Positions 24,086 through 36,620 of a DNA stretch of 64,000 nucleotides are shown here, piece by piece. Below the pieces are notes generated by a model, which saw nothing but the letters and a program-made list of their open reading frames with translations, had not been told where the DNA came from and made no database searches. This DNA comes from Plectrocnemia conspersa (Eukaryota; Arthropoda; Insecta; Trichoptera; Polycentropodidae), in contig VTFK01000117.1 in the NCBI GenBank assembly GCA_009617715.1, positions 496,001 to 560,000 on the forward strand. The letters run 5' to 3'. A program made the position numbers and the translations under genes. The stretch's first letter is position 1. Each line of letters begins with the position of its first letter.

Positions 24086-24343
24086 GTTAAGTAAAACAGT
24101 AAAAAATATAAAAAACGGCCTTTCTATTTAAATCATTCAAATTTAGTTAAACTAAGATGTCATTTTGGGTCACTAAAATTTTACTTGGATTTCTAAGCGA
24201 CTGTCATAAATGATTAATCTCGCATCTATAGCATTTTATGTGTAAATTTCTGCAACTACAATACCAACTACTAAAGTTTAAATTGTAACAAATTATATTG
24301 TTTGTATTTTTTACCTAAAATAAACTTATAAAGTAAAGTAAGT

Positions 24344-24369
24344 TCATGTAGTGTAAATACACTACATGA
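24344..24369. repeat. Perfect 12-bp inverted repeat with 2-base spacer
   Basis: TCATGTAGTGTA (24344-24355) is the exact reverse complement of 24358-24369 and is followed by a T run. It resembles a terminator in shape, but the setting is eukaryotic, so I call it only a palindrome. Confidence 0.85.
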
Positions 24370-24823
24370 TTTTTTTTAATAAAGAGAATAAATTAACTGT
24401 CAAAAGTACATTTTTATAGTGTATTGAAGATGTCACGAAATTCTTAAAAAAAAATTACTCGATGGTAAAAGCTTACTCAAAAAGAAAGAATGCGCTTACT
24501 ATAGAGACCTTTCCAAAAATAACATCAAAGACACACGGCACATTGAAGACCGCATTTTTCTAATAAATTGAGTGTGCTAACTCACTCGTGTATTTTTACC
24601 GTTAATTTTACCCAACTCGTAATTATCATTATTTGTATGTGTATCATCGTTTACCTTAAATGTTATCCACACAATTCTCACCTCCTCCGTTTTATTATGC
24701 GCGTTTAAACGAAAATTAGCATTGCTACAGTGAATGTATCCACGTTTACGGTTACTTTTTTTTGTATGTTATTCGAGCAATAAAATAGCATACAAAGTCG
24801 TAAAACAAAGCATTATACAAATA

Positions 24824-24862
24824 AATATATATATATATATATAAACACTCGTGTGTGTGTGT
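24824..24862. repeat. AT and GT dinucleotide microsatellites
   Basis: About ten AT units (24824-24843), then a short gap and six GT units (24851-24862). Confidence 0.9.
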
Positions 24863-25222
24863 AATTTGCTATTGCCGTGCCAATAAAACGGCACTGAGAC
24901 TCTTTATGAAAGTCTTCTGAGTACTCAATAAAACGTTCAACTTTGACGACTTTATTTTATTAAAAGTAAACACACATTTAAGTTGGCAGACTACGATAGA
25001 CATTTCGCTTCTCTCTCGCTCTTTTATTTCTATTCAGACAAAATCGAACGAGTTTTTTTACAGTGGAAGTTACTTGACGACTCTTCAACAAATTGCTACT
25101 TTTATTTAACTTCTATCGAAAATATATTTATATAAAACGAACGCTTAATTAATATTTTATATTTTTAAAAAATCAACGAATATTACTTTAAATTTAGAAG
25201 TTTAAAATAAACAGAATTCCTT

Positions 25223-25366
25223 ACTGACAATTTTCCGTATTTATTTTTCGTTATTATCTAATAATAATATCCAGCACCGTTACCGATAAAATCAACAAAA
25301 AGTATTTTTAGCAAAAAAATTAATTAACAGGCTTCACTGACAATTTTTCGTATTTATTTTACGTTA
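25223..25366. repeat. 31-bp direct repeat
   Basis: 25223-25253 and 25336-25366 (ACTGACAATTTT.CGTATTTA and following) match at 29 of 31 bases, 113 bases apart. They could be termini of a small insertion or a local duplication. Confidence 0.65.
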
Positions 25367-26169
25367 AAACGATATTATTTTTACTCGGCATTTTCCGCGT
25401 TTTGTTTCCAGATATAATTTTGCTTTAATCAGAGCCCATAGAGATATTTTAAATACCTACTTGAGATTTTGCATATTAATGATGATATTCGTATCATTGT
25501 AACTTTATTTAATATTATGACAAATTAGGAATTTATGTCGTTGAAAACCGAAGGTCACATAATTTGTTATTATTGGAATTTAGAAGATTAAGATCTTGTT
25601 AGTTAGTATAGTTACCATGTTTTTATATTTTTGTTAGATACAAATATATCAAAAAACATAATATATTATAATAGGAGATCTAACAATATGGCCTCTTCTA
25701 AGTGCAGTAATTCGTAACTCTTAAAAAAAATCATAAATTAACTAATAAAAATCATTTTTTTACCAATGTAGTACTTTTATTGACTTTTATAATAAAGCTA
25801 TTTTTTTAAATATGTATAGAAAATAAAATGTATAACATATCTAAGACATAATAATAAAAAAATATGTTTGGAGAGTCGGTTATCATAAAAAAACCTATTT
25901 AATAAATTATCTACATATTTACAATTTATCTACACTAAAATATATATGTAACTTAATTTGACAGTTGCGAAACGTCCCTTTGTTGTTAAAATCCAAACTC
26001 TAACTATAGAAACTCATCTCTTAGAGGAAAATAAGCAAAAAAAATACAAACAGATTTTGCATATTACTCCATAGTTTGTCAGCACTACGATATTACACTT
26101 TGTTTTAAAAATATAAAGTTATCCTCAATGATATTACTAGACTTTTGATATGAGATCATTGGTTAAAGT

Positions 26170-26360
26170 TTATTTAAATCGGATTTTGGCCAATAGAAGT
26201 GAGCAAAAATAATTATCACTTCTCAAAAGTCAAAAATTCACGTCAAACTCGCAAAGGTGCCGACACACTTTTATTGCTTTTGACGTGGATTTTCGACTTC
26301 TTAAAAGTGATAATTGTTTTTTGCGCTCTCCAATTGGCCAAAATTTGGTTTATTTGATTC
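26170..26360. repeat. Imperfect foldback, arms of about 80 bp
   Basis: 26170-26247 and the reverse complement of 26279-26360 align over about 80 bases, with long matching blocks such as ATTTTGGCCAAT, AATTATCACTT and CACGTCAAA. The loop is about 31 bases (26248-26278). Such structures are typical of foldback MITEs or of hairpin RNA genes. No clear target duplication was found. Confidence 0.72.
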
Positions 26361-28589
26361 TCACTTATTTAATATTGTTCTAAAAATATGAACGCTAGAT
26401 AACCGAGCGATTTTATAGCTTTTGAACCCCTTGAATTAGGCCAGAAAAATGCGCATCATTTAATGAAATACTATGAATCTTAATGAAATGGAAATAATAA
26501 ATAAACTGACAAGCCAACTTATTCCCCTTTCTGGAAAAATCTAAAATGACATCCCTGTTATTTTTTTTAAATAATACGGTTTATCTGAACAATGGTAAAG
26601 TAACATTATTTAATATATAAATATCAAGTATTCAATTTGTGAATATTTAGAAGAACGTATACAGATATACAACAGATAATAATATTAACTAATATTTATA
26701 TTCCAATAATCTTTTCCTTATTAAAAATTCTGATTATAATGATTAATAAAATATGTTATACATATTTTTATATAACTAAGCAAATAGAAATTCTAAAAAT
26801 ATTTGAGAATAATATTAATTGTGTACGTATAAAAAATATTATTCTCCAGCAAATTCTAGTTACATATATTAGATATATGTACATATTAATTATCATCTTA
26901 CACATCGTCAGCCTAAAAAAGGCTGTCCAGTATAAAATTAAAGAAAAATGAGAAGCGTTTTTAAAATGTATTTAATATCAGGTAACTTTATGATATATCT
27001 CTCGCTTAAATCGCTTTTTTAATCTATTTAATTAATATTTTTTAATAAAAAATGTTTTATAATAATAAAAAACTTTGATTAATATGAAATTTGATTAATA
27101 TGTTTAACAAAATAATATCATTAACTTAAACAATAAATTGTTATACAAATACTAGTGATATTTTTAATTAACATTTTTGTCTTATAATAAAATTATTTTG
27201 TAAGTTTAATTAGTAGTATTCTAGAAACGTGTTTATTATTTTTAAAAATACTTTTTCTTTATCAAAGTCAACTAGATATTATGACATATTTTCGACAAAA
27301 ACATCAGGTCTTTTTATAGTAAGTACTAATACGTGTTGTTCATTTATCGTCTGGTATATTTTATATACATACATTTTAATAATTAATGTAAAGCTATAAA
27401 TAAGTTTACTTTATGTGATTATTAAATTATTTATAGATCAACCCTAGCTATAAATTCGCCTACATGAAAATTGAAACGCCTCTTTTTATTTACAACCACA
27501 CTCGAAGCTGTTTCCCGTCCTTTACAACGCAAAATGTGAGCATTACACCCTCAGATGTGATATTTCTGACAATAAACGCTTTATGGGAAAAGTTCGACTT
27601 AAAATTCCATAGAGCATCTGCCCTACCTTCCCACCAAAAAGTATGTTATGTACACACACCCACAAACATAAACATAAATATCCTCTCGGTCATGTACATA
27701 GCAGCCACTAGCTGACTCAACTTTTATCCGCTTATATTAAATATTACAAGATCCTTCGGAAACAAACACTAATAGCATAATTAATATTTAGAGTACATTT
27801 AATTTTTGGACTTGTGCATAATTTCTAAGGCAATTAAAACGCGATTTGTAGTCATGATTTATGTGTAATAAGAATCAAAAAGTTTCACAACAAGCTAACC
27901 CTCCTCGCTAATTCTCTATCGATTTTATAAACCTATTAAATTTTCTCGGCCCAGTAAATCCATTCAATGCAGTAATAAGCTTATATAAAATTAGGCAAAT
28001 GAAAAATGTTCCGTAGCTCACTAATTGTTTTTTAGCCAATTTATTTCTACATCTAAGATTTTCCGTTATCTTTTTTTATATAAAAAGTCTTTTATATACA
28101 ATATGTTATACACTTAATATGTGTTGTGTATATCCTTTGTTCTGGAGGTGACAGGTTTAGTTCGATGGTCAGTACGTTAAATCCACTCTACAGAAGCACG
28201 TCTTGGGTCCCAGATGTTTCGACATGAAGCTTCGAAACTTGCTACTTGTTTGTTTTTGTGTTTGCTTCGCGCTACTCTGCATTTAAATCAGCTGCATTTC
28301 TTAATCAAAATAATATGTGATATAACATAATATATGAAAAATACTTGAAAAACCTCTTTACTTATTTTTTAACTATAATCCTTAACCAACCACGATACAT
28401 TTAGTGAGCCTTAAACATTTTTCTTAATTTCAATGCCATATTAATACAATATTGTAGTTAATAACCAAATTCTAAATATGAAAACGGTTTTAAACCAGTA
28501 ATATATATTATATGTAAATAATATATCTGTAAAATTAATCAACATATTGAAATAAACGTTTTATATTTTTAAAAAATACTAAAGCACGC

Positions 28590-28690
28590 CCACGCTTTAT
28601 GCGCCAGAGCTGTGTTGAACACTTTTAAATGTTATAAGTTAATAACTAATGCCTGAAAGTCTTGGGTTCAAACCCCATATATATCCAAAT
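28590..28690 (+). ncRNA. tRNA-like fragment (SINE or tRNA relic)
   Basis: TGGGTTCAAACCCCA (28663-28677) forms a T arm with a 4-bp stem and a standard TTCAAAC loop, which is also an RNA polymerase III B box. The upstream part should hold D and anticodon arms and an A box, but reads only as a loose match (TGCGCCAGAGCTG). It could be the B-box region of a tRNA-derived SINE or a decayed tRNA. It is not a functional tRNA. Confidence 0.25.
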
Positions 28691-28750
28691 GATTTTTCCT
28701 ATTTCTCTCATGTCTCAAATATTATAATATAATTACTAATTATGCTTATA

Positions 28751-28923
28751 ATTAATTAAAATAGATTGAAAGTCAATCATGCATAGAAATATATGTTTTA
28801 TTATAAGAAGTTTATAAATTAAACAGACCTAAGATAAGCTAAATAATTAAAATATATTAAAAATAAATAATGCATAGAGACATCTATTTATTGCTTTAAG
28901 CACAGTTTATAAATTAAACAGAC
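28751..28923. repeat. Two-copy tandem duplication, period about 95 bp
   Basis: 28751-28828 and 28843-28923 align throughout: ATGCATAGA.A, then GTTTATAAATTAAACAGAC at the end of both copies (18-19 identical bases). Interior divergence shows the duplication is old. Confidence 0.75.
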
Positions 28924-29433
28924 TTTTATTAAAGTATATTTTGTTCCTACTTACTTAATCGTTATAGATTGTGTTGACCATGTTGTAATACATTGGGCAA
29001 AAGTAAGATTTTAAATAATATATTCGCTTTACCCATAGTAGAATTGAATGCAAAACATCACGTAAAATTTTAAGAGAATTTTTTAAATCACTCTTCGCAC
29101 GACATGCAATCAATTTAAAATGGATACTGTTGTCATTTTTTCTACAATAAAAAATAATAATACAAGATTTTTTTATTATAATTAAATTATAATATTTTAT
29201 GTATTTTTCATTGGTTTTGAAGTTTATATGAAAAACGCATAAATCTAGTAAGAGTAAAGTTTGAAAAAGATTTTTTAACTATTAGAAAAAGTAATAAATA
29301 ATGTGTAAAAATATGTTTTATTGTGATTCTCATGCTTAAAAATCAAGTCTAAAAATATTTAATTTTATAATAATACATTTTTAAGTAAATTATGTAAAAT
29401 AATATGGGCTATTTTGTATGGGAAATAAGTATA

Positions 29434-29478
29434 ATATATATATATGCGCGTCCGGAAGCGACGGCGGAAGCGGATTAG
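29434..29478. promoter_or_regulatory. AT run next to paired ETS-like sites
   Basis: An AT dinucleotide run (29434-29445) passes abruptly into GCGCGTCCGGAAGCG and then GGCGGAAGCGG. CGGAAGCG occurs twice (29453-29460, 29465-29472), 12 bases apart, and CCGGAAG is the ETS-factor core. Functional assignment is inference. Confidence 0.3.
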
Positions 29479-30055
29479 AACAATTATATATAAGATCACT
29501 ATTCTTTGTTATTTTTAATATATAAGGTACTATCTTAATATTAATTCATATAATGTTTTATCATAGCATTTTTGTAGAATAATCTGCAATAAATTTTCTA
29601 GATTAATTATTATTAAATATGAAATATTAAAAATAAATTAAAATATAAAGTAAAATAAAAATAATAATTTTAATGTTTTTCACTGAATATTTATATGGCA
29701 ATATTTGTGGAGCAACCTTATATTTTTTACTATCGATAAAATAAATATTTATAATAAATTTAAATTAAATTTTCATGCTTAAACAGGTGCAAAACTAATT
29801 CTTCAGGGTAAAAAATAAATATTCTAGAAAAAAATTTTATCATAAAATATTTTCTTAGTACGCAATTAATTTTTATAAAAAATATAATATAAACACGAGA
29901 TGCCGTTTGATCTTTAAAGGATTAAGTTAAAATGTATATTATTATATTTTTTATTATTTATTCAAGAAAATAATAAGCTATAATAAAAACGAGAAATTCG
30001 CTCAAATTCTTCGCCAGTAAACAAACGTCTTCATTTTTAATTAAACGAAAATTAC

Positions 30056-30560
30056 ATTAAAACGGAATTATACGGATCGATGGAACAAAGGAGAGTTTTA
30101 TTTAAACAAAAACCGCCCCCTTCTTAAATATGAGAAAAAGAGAAAATTACCAAAAAAGTCCACTCGGCGGTTGAATGCGCGGGGGCAGATAAATTTGGAA
30201 AAATTAAAAAAATCCGGAACCCTAATGAAAAAAGTACCGAAGGAACGATTTCCCGCGGGAGCCCGCGTACCATTTCGGTTTGACAGTCAATCTTGGGAAA
30301 AGTTTTCAAAGTATGAAAATTTCCATGCCCACCTACCGAATATCTTTTTCCCGTTTTCTTTTTTTTTGCACCGAAGGTCCCAAATTCAATAAGCGATCCG
30401 GGACACCGGGAATATTTGGTCTCGTTTCGTACACAGAGGGCGTATTGCTTTAGATATATAAAAATATAGATATATACGAAATCCCCCTTGTGAAAAATAT
30501 TTGTTCTGTTCAAACAAAACGGATTATCCTATACGTTTTGTATCGATTCGGAGCCGTGTG
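30056..30560. other. GC-richer island
   Basis: A block of mixed composition with CCCGCGGGAGCCCGCG (30251-30266), a GC-rich dyad. Opposed open frames of 129 codons (minus, 30124-30513) and 73 codons (plus) cross it without recognisable domains. Open frames on both strands point to composition, not coding. Candidate noncoding element. Confidence 0.3.
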
Positions 30561-31929
30561 CTTAATTTTAATTAACTTTCCGTGTTAAAGTTGATTTTTT
30601 TTGTTGTTGTTGTGGAATAAAAATTATGAAAATATTTATGAATTGTACGTACTCGAAAAGCGATTATTTTTTATATATGTAACGATAATTGTACGCGTAG
30701 CATGCTAACTAAGCATTTAACCGGACGGTTAAATCGATTGTTGTATGTTTGCGAAACGCATATGAAGATTTAATATGTACTAAGCTAAATTGCTTTTTTA
30801 TCCACACAAAATATAAGTAACTCATACTTTGAATAGAGCTTTTGTTAAATAAAACTAAAACTGAAAATTTTTTGCAAAAAGCAATTATTACTTTTTTAAT
30901 ATATATTATTTTTTAATGTAATAATATACTGAGTTATATATTTATACTATTAACATATTTTTTATTCTGCCCAATGGTTAGATTTAAATAGATCAGTAAC
31001 TAAAATCTTATATGCACTTTCGTGTTTTTAAAATTTTCTAAATGCTAATTAATAGTGATTAATAAATAAGTTTAATTCCTGTCGATCATCACAGATTAGA
31101 TTTTCTCAAATTTGCTTTATCTTAAGGATAAATATTGCAGTGGTTAATAAATTTAAGTTTGATCGTACATACGAAAAGCATATTAAGTTACTTTAGCTTA
31201 TTAAGAACAATATATGTAATTAAATAAAAAAATAATACGAAGCACCTTGAAAAACAATTAAAAAAATATAATTGTTTACGTTCAAGTTCTGTCAAAAATA
31301 TTACAGTTTCGAGTTATGATCAAATCACCAATGTGTACCATAAACAGCAAAGTCAAAATATAAGAAACATATATCAAATGTAATTGATCGGAATTTAAAT
31401 TATATTGAAAAAAATAACTTGAAATCTCCCATAAACATTAAAAATTTAAAATCACCAAAGTGTATTTAGGATTTGAAGCTAGGTTTTTAATTTTTTTTTT
31501 CCTGACTTATATCACCTGTCTATCGGTTTTTTTTTGTCAGTCGAGATAATAGCTAGGACAAGTAAACCAAAGTTGTAAAATATATAAAAATAAAATAAAA
31601 ATAATAAAGAGAGGTCATAAAAATATATGATGATGTACGTTCAAATCTTATTTTAGAGTATAATTTTATGTGTTTTTGGAAAGTACAAACATTTACTAAA
31701 AATCGAGGCATAAAGCCGGTTCGGACTCTTAGCCTACATGGATTATATTCAAGAAGGACCTTGATATTCTTGGTAAATATTAAATTAAAAAAATTGACTC
31801 CATCGATTGCTCCAATCGTTTTTAGTAAGACAAATGATCAGGTATATTGAACCGAAAATGTTTATTTTTTAATTATTAATAGGAATATTTTTTTGAACCA
31901 GTTAATTTTATTATACATTAAAGTATGTA
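30561..31929. other. AT-rich stretch, no gene seen
   Basis: No coding signal or notable repeat was recognised. Confidence 0.5.
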
Positions 31930-32320
31930 CATCAGACTAAGATTGATATTGCAATGACAACAAGTGACATGAACCGGATAATTACACCGTACAAAACAAC
32001 GGATGCCATATCAGCCCGGCACCACCAGCAATTAATTAATTTCCCGTCGTGTTTCCTTGGGGTATCTCTCGCACCCCATACCAATTTTGACGTATTCGAG
32101 TGTTTTATTTCGGATTCCTTGGCACAATCACGGTTAGCGTTCGCAAAGAGACAACCGAGTACAACCATGAATTATGAAATATGTTAATGAATTCCCATCC
32201 CATTCTGTCGGGGATTGTATAAACAAGTATATGCGGGCGTGTCGCTGGGTGGCTTTTCAAATAAAATTACCCAATGTGGCCCATGAGCGAATACTTGCTA
32301 ATATATAAAACACACGTCGA
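31930..32320. promoter_or_regulatory. GC-richer island with homeodomain-like sites
   Basis: A sharply bounded block containing ATTAATTAATTTCCC (32031-32045), a paired homeodomain-type core. TTGGCAC near 32119 is a half site for NF1-like factors. GGGCGTGTCGCTGGGTGGC (32236-32254) has a zinc-finger-like GT/GC box. Overlapping open frames of similar length on both strands argue against coding. Confidence 0.32.
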
Positions 32321-34913
32321 CTTGTCTAATATACATATCTAAAGAAAATATAGGATTGAGTTTAAGACTGGCAGTCTGTGTCAAAGGGCGTATGGTGGTG
32401 AATTGAAATACAAAACCAAAGACTGTCCAATGAATCTTTATAAAGATAAAAATGTGCACTCATATTTATTAACTTTATTCATTTGCTTTAAGGTCGCCTT
32501 TGTTAAATAATATATAATAAAAAAAATCATCACCCTTTATTATTTTATTAATATTTTAAAATAGCATATAGTGAGATTTTAGGTATAAATAAAGAATAGT
32601 AAAAATCATTGGTCTTAGTTATCCTTCTCTTAAATTACTAAATTTAGAATCTAAATCATGGAATAATATTAGCGTTTAAAGCATATATTTTAAAAATATC
32701 TTTAGTGCAACTCTTTGACGGTACTAAAACCATAAAAAAATAATACGAAAAATTCAGCTGAAATTCAAACTTTTTTTTTGAGGCACAAAAGTAGTCTTTA
32801 TGCCATTAACTTTTAAAAATTCAGGTGTATGTTAGTTAAAAAATGAAATTTAATAAGTGAAGAATGCTGTGATTTTTAATATAATGCAGCAAAATTCTAA
32901 CTAGACAACCTTAGTATCGATATATTTGTTTAAAAAAGATAGTCTTAAAAAATTATCTTTGAACCAGTAGACATAAAAATGAAAAAGATAAAGGTTAGAT
33001 ATTTTAAAATGGTATTTAAATGTATAATTTTTTCAGAATGTGACATTACATAAGAAAAAATGTTTTCAATAATAATAAACATCACATTACATTTTTTATT
33101 AATTTTTGTTAAAAAGTTAATAAAAAAACATTGGCTATACATTGTTAAGCAGCCAAACGTGATTTTAAAATCACAATGGTAAGTATTTTATATGCATTTT
33201 TTTTTTTTATAATCATTTTTAAAAAAAAATACTATTTCTACGATAAAATGCATTTCAGAATGTGTATCTACTTTTGCTCTCGCTCGCCTGGCCGGACCAT
33301 TCGTGACAAGCTGATAGGGCCGATAAATCGCCACAGTAGAATTAAAATGGTTTAATTAGAAATCTATCCTTGAACAAAATCACTACTAAACTTAAACACT
33401 TAAATAAACGTAAATATTAAACGTTTATCAGACCCTCTCAAAGACATCACCAGAGACAATATCTCTAAAATCGTTTATCACTACTAAACAATATAATTGT
33501 TATCATTAAAAAGCATGGTTAAGAGATGCTATGCCATTGTTATGCTCAAGACAAAGCCGTTTTTATTCATTCTCATAAAAGGATCATAAAATCTTTAATA
33601 ACAGCTTTATTAAGGGATCGACCATACGTCTTAATTGGTTGAAATAAAATATTTTTTTAGCAAAATATACATTGAAAGGTTAAAGAAATTCGGAAAAGCT
33701 ACACTCCTAAATGATTTCAGTACTTAAAAAACAACAGTATTTAAAAAACTATTTTACTTAATACTACTAACTTGACGGCCTGCTTCACTACTACAATACA
33801 TTTAAACCTCTGATATACATACATATATTAAATAATAATATATAAAATATGTTCTTAACTGATATAAAATCACACTACTCGATGCTCTACCCCCTTTACA
33901 ACCCTTGTTACATTACACGCGTCAACTCAATGCGTTACATCAAAAGATAACAACTAACGTCTACGAATAAGCTTTGTGACAATACCAGACACAAACTTAG
34001 ATCACTGACATTAAATTTTATTATTATAGCTTTTAATTACTAGATATGACTATTTAAGTGTATATAGTTTATTAATAGCGCAATATTATAAACAAACATT
34101 CCAATATACTGCCGAAATTGAACCCACGGGTCCAGATTATCAGTTTCACACCTAGCATATTACGATATTCAACCCTTTTATAAATTTTAAACATATAAGT
34201 ACAATAAGTAATAAATAATAATTGCTCAGTCTGACATTGCATTTAATTACATACTAATATATTAATTATTGTTTCTTTAATGCATTTTCGCGTAAGCTTA
34301 GTTTTTTAATTAATTAATAAAACCATTAAATGTTTTTAGTTTTTTAGTTAATCGCAGTTGTTAAGGTGAAACAAATGGGCATCCTTTTCTGTTTGTGTTT
34401 GGTAATTCTCGTTAAAAGTATTTAAAATTTAACTAAATGCAATCGAAGTTGCAAATGAGTTTTTGCCACCTTTTATTCAACTCACCGCAAATTTATTATA
34501 AGTATTGTAGTTGAGATATCAGTACATTTAAAACTATTTTTATTGCTTAAAATAAAAGCCATCATAATCATGAAAAATTAATGATAATTTACTATTATTA
34601 TTTTAGGTTCATATAGAGCTTATATGTACCTAAAAAAATGAATGTTTTAACTGCTTGATAGGTATATAGATATATAATTAAAATCCTATAAAAAGCCTAA
34701 TAAATGTTTTTTAATTAGAATACATAATTAATATATTCATAATTGCAAACAATTATGTGAGATTAAGTTTTAATATATTTTTTTATAAATCGTAATTTAA
34801 TTAAGTAAAAATTGTAATTTATAGCAAATTTAACATTTTCTGCTTGACAAATTTGTTTTCATAATCTGTTTTTCTATGGCCAATACTAAGCTTTAAAAGA
34901 AATAAAAAGCAAG
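32321..34913. other. AT-rich stretch, no gene seen
   Basis: About 2.6 kb without recognisable genes. A short GC-rich patch at 33265-33340 (CTCGCTCGCCTGGCCGG) interrupts it. Confidence 0.5.
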
Positions 34914-35325
34914 AGAGACTGTTTTTCAAGATTAGTTCAGAGAGTCACGATATTGAAAAAAAATATAGCACGCGTTTATACTAATTCAATCAATACATAC
35001 AATTTAAAATAAACATAAAATAAAATAAATATTATCACGGAGTAAGATTTCATTGGACAAGAGCTGATATACAGCGATGTTGATGTTGTGTTCGAGCTTC
35101 AGATGTTAGTGATTTTAACTAAAAATGTTAATGTTAGACACCTGCATTGGAATTCTTCCGGCGCAGATAGATCAAATATGTCGCTAGCTAACTACTTTTT
35201 TGACATGCCTACGATTAAATATTTTTTTAAAACCAATTGCATCACGCCGTCAATTCTTAAGTAAAGGTTAGATCTTAGATATGCAATCCATTCAGACTAA
35301 TGATGTACCGAAGATTACGATATAA
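34914..35325 (+). pseudogene. Decayed non-LTR retrotransposon endonuclease, second copy
   Basis: The frame starting at 34914 reads RDCFSRLVQRVTILKKNI, the same block found at 6291-6350 in the other relic. After stops it reopens for 73 codons (35046-35264), including FELQMLVILTKNVNVRHLHW then NSSGADRSN. This matches the ELxxLLxxxxxxxxGDFNAxHxxWNS region of Jockey-type endonucleases, with the catalytic Asp-Asn pair replaced by Asn-Val. FFDMPTIKYFF and TPSILK follow, like the PTyi...PSiLDi block. A possible remnant of the final SDHxP block follows to 35325. Block order and spacing are right; catalytic changes and stops make it inactive. No reverse transcriptase was found next to it. Confidence 0.72.
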
Positions 35326-35639
35326 ACAACTTTAAATTTAAATATAAGCACAACAAATATAAATATTGTAGAGGCAAAAAAACACATTTTAATAGTCAAA
35401 TGTAATTTTCGCTTTTAACTGCACTATTGTATCACGTTGTAACAATTTATCACTATGCTTATAGAGCTTTATCAATATATCTACAATAAAATATAATTTT
35501 AAATTAATATTTATAACTGACACTGATCTAAATTCACAACAATAAATAATATAGTAAAGATTTATTATTTTTTTCTTTTTTTAAAGCATACAAGAAGCAA
35601 TAAATTTTCAATCTCACAAATGAAACAAAAGTGCATATT
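35326..35639. other. AT-rich stretch, no gene seen
   Basis: No coding signal was recognised. Confidence 0.5.
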
Positions 35640-36120
35640 TTTTATCTTGTCGTGGCACAATTTCAGCGATGAAAACTGAAAAGCTTGTTATAAGACGTAA
35701 GGTCGCGTATTACGTAAGGGCCGACCAAGAGGAAAGGTTTATTGCTCTATATTAATTTTGCAAACACTATCCGCGCGAAGTTTCGCCCCCGAAACTTTCG
35801 CATAATGGTTATAAATTTTACAAACAAGTCTTGCGCCGTGATACCATAATTAAGCTTTGCAGTGCCATAACCGAAAACGTTAATGGCCATACGGGCCCAA
35901 AGTGAATTTTGCTTTGGACTTTTTAAAAATTCATATTGCTCGAAAAAGCGCCAGTTCACTGTGCATACATGCAAAAAAATGTTAATGTATGTATGTATGT
36001 ACATAGGCTGCTCAAAAAGTTCTTGAACTTTCATTTTCATATTTTTGGGACTAAATAACAGAGTAACTTCAAATGAATTAGCACACCAGTGCGGCATACG
36101 TCACGCAATTGCGGCAACAA
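35640..36120. other. GC-richer island with possible mariner-like end
   Basis: Mixed composition with CpGs. TGTA repeats (35986-36002) lead into TAGGCTGCTCAAAAAGTTCT (36004-36023), which is worded like the terminal repeat of some mariner elements and is preceded by TA. No matching opposite end or transposase was found. The antisense 116-codon frame (35747-36097) has no recognised domain. Confidence 0.25.
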
Positions 36121-36339
36121 TGCGTACAATATACAATAGATAAAATTATATATAAGATGCAAAATTCTCTGCAGGAGCTTTTTATGTGAACGACACATAA
36201 TATTAAAAAACTACAACTATAATACTATCGGTTAGTATTTTATCAATTATATAATTTATAAGTTCGGTAACTTTGCAGCCAACCTGTGTATTGTACATAT
36301 GTATTTGTGAGTTAATATTTTATTTATATAGTACCTTCA

Positions 36340-36620
36340 CAGGCTCCCATCTGATATTCGACGTAACGACATAATTATTTCGCGACGTTAAAGGGCCGGC
36401 GGCGTAAAATTGAAAATTTTCCCAAAATGGGCTCTAACTCACCGATCAAACGGCCGTTAAGGATTACTTTTTGGCAATTAACAGTAACGACCCAATTCGG
36501 GGCCGTGAAAGTTTATTGTCGATGGTCGGCGATGAAAATCTGACGAAAGAAGGGGCGAAGAAAAGTTGACATCAAATCCGTGGTACTCGAATATCTATTA
36601 GAGACGATAATCATAACAAT
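36340..36620. promoter_or_regulatory. GC-rich island with K50-homeodomain-like site
   Basis: A CpG-containing block with GGGCCGGCGGCG near 36392 and TTAAGGATTAC (36458-36467), the binding core of Bicoid/Orthodenticle-type homeodomains, followed by GGCAATTAAC. No coding potential. Regulatory role is inferred. Confidence 0.3.

Larger units (their letters stand above)
24086..26165. other. AT-rich stretch with simple repeats, no gene seen
   Basis: No coding signal. It contains a perfect inverted repeat, an AT/GT microsatellite and a diverged direct repeat (own entries). Confidence 0.5.
26361..30055. other. AT-rich desert, no gene seen
   Basis: Nearly 3.7 kb without coding signal. A mixed patch at 27460-27715 gives an open 83-codon frame of unknown kind. 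A tandem duplication, a tRNA-like T arm and a small ETS-motif patch are listed separately. Confidence 0.5.

Noticed and set aside
24344..24375. Hairpin followed by T run, like a bacterial terminator
   Set aside because: The context is eukaryotic and AT-rich; T runs are everywhere.
28590..28690. Complete tRNA gene
   Set aside because: Only the T arm is convincing; the acceptor, D and anticodon arms cannot be built.
30124..30513. 129-codon antisense frame
   Set aside because: Overlaps an open frame on the other strand, no motif, and includes lysine and phenylalanine runs from A/T tracts.
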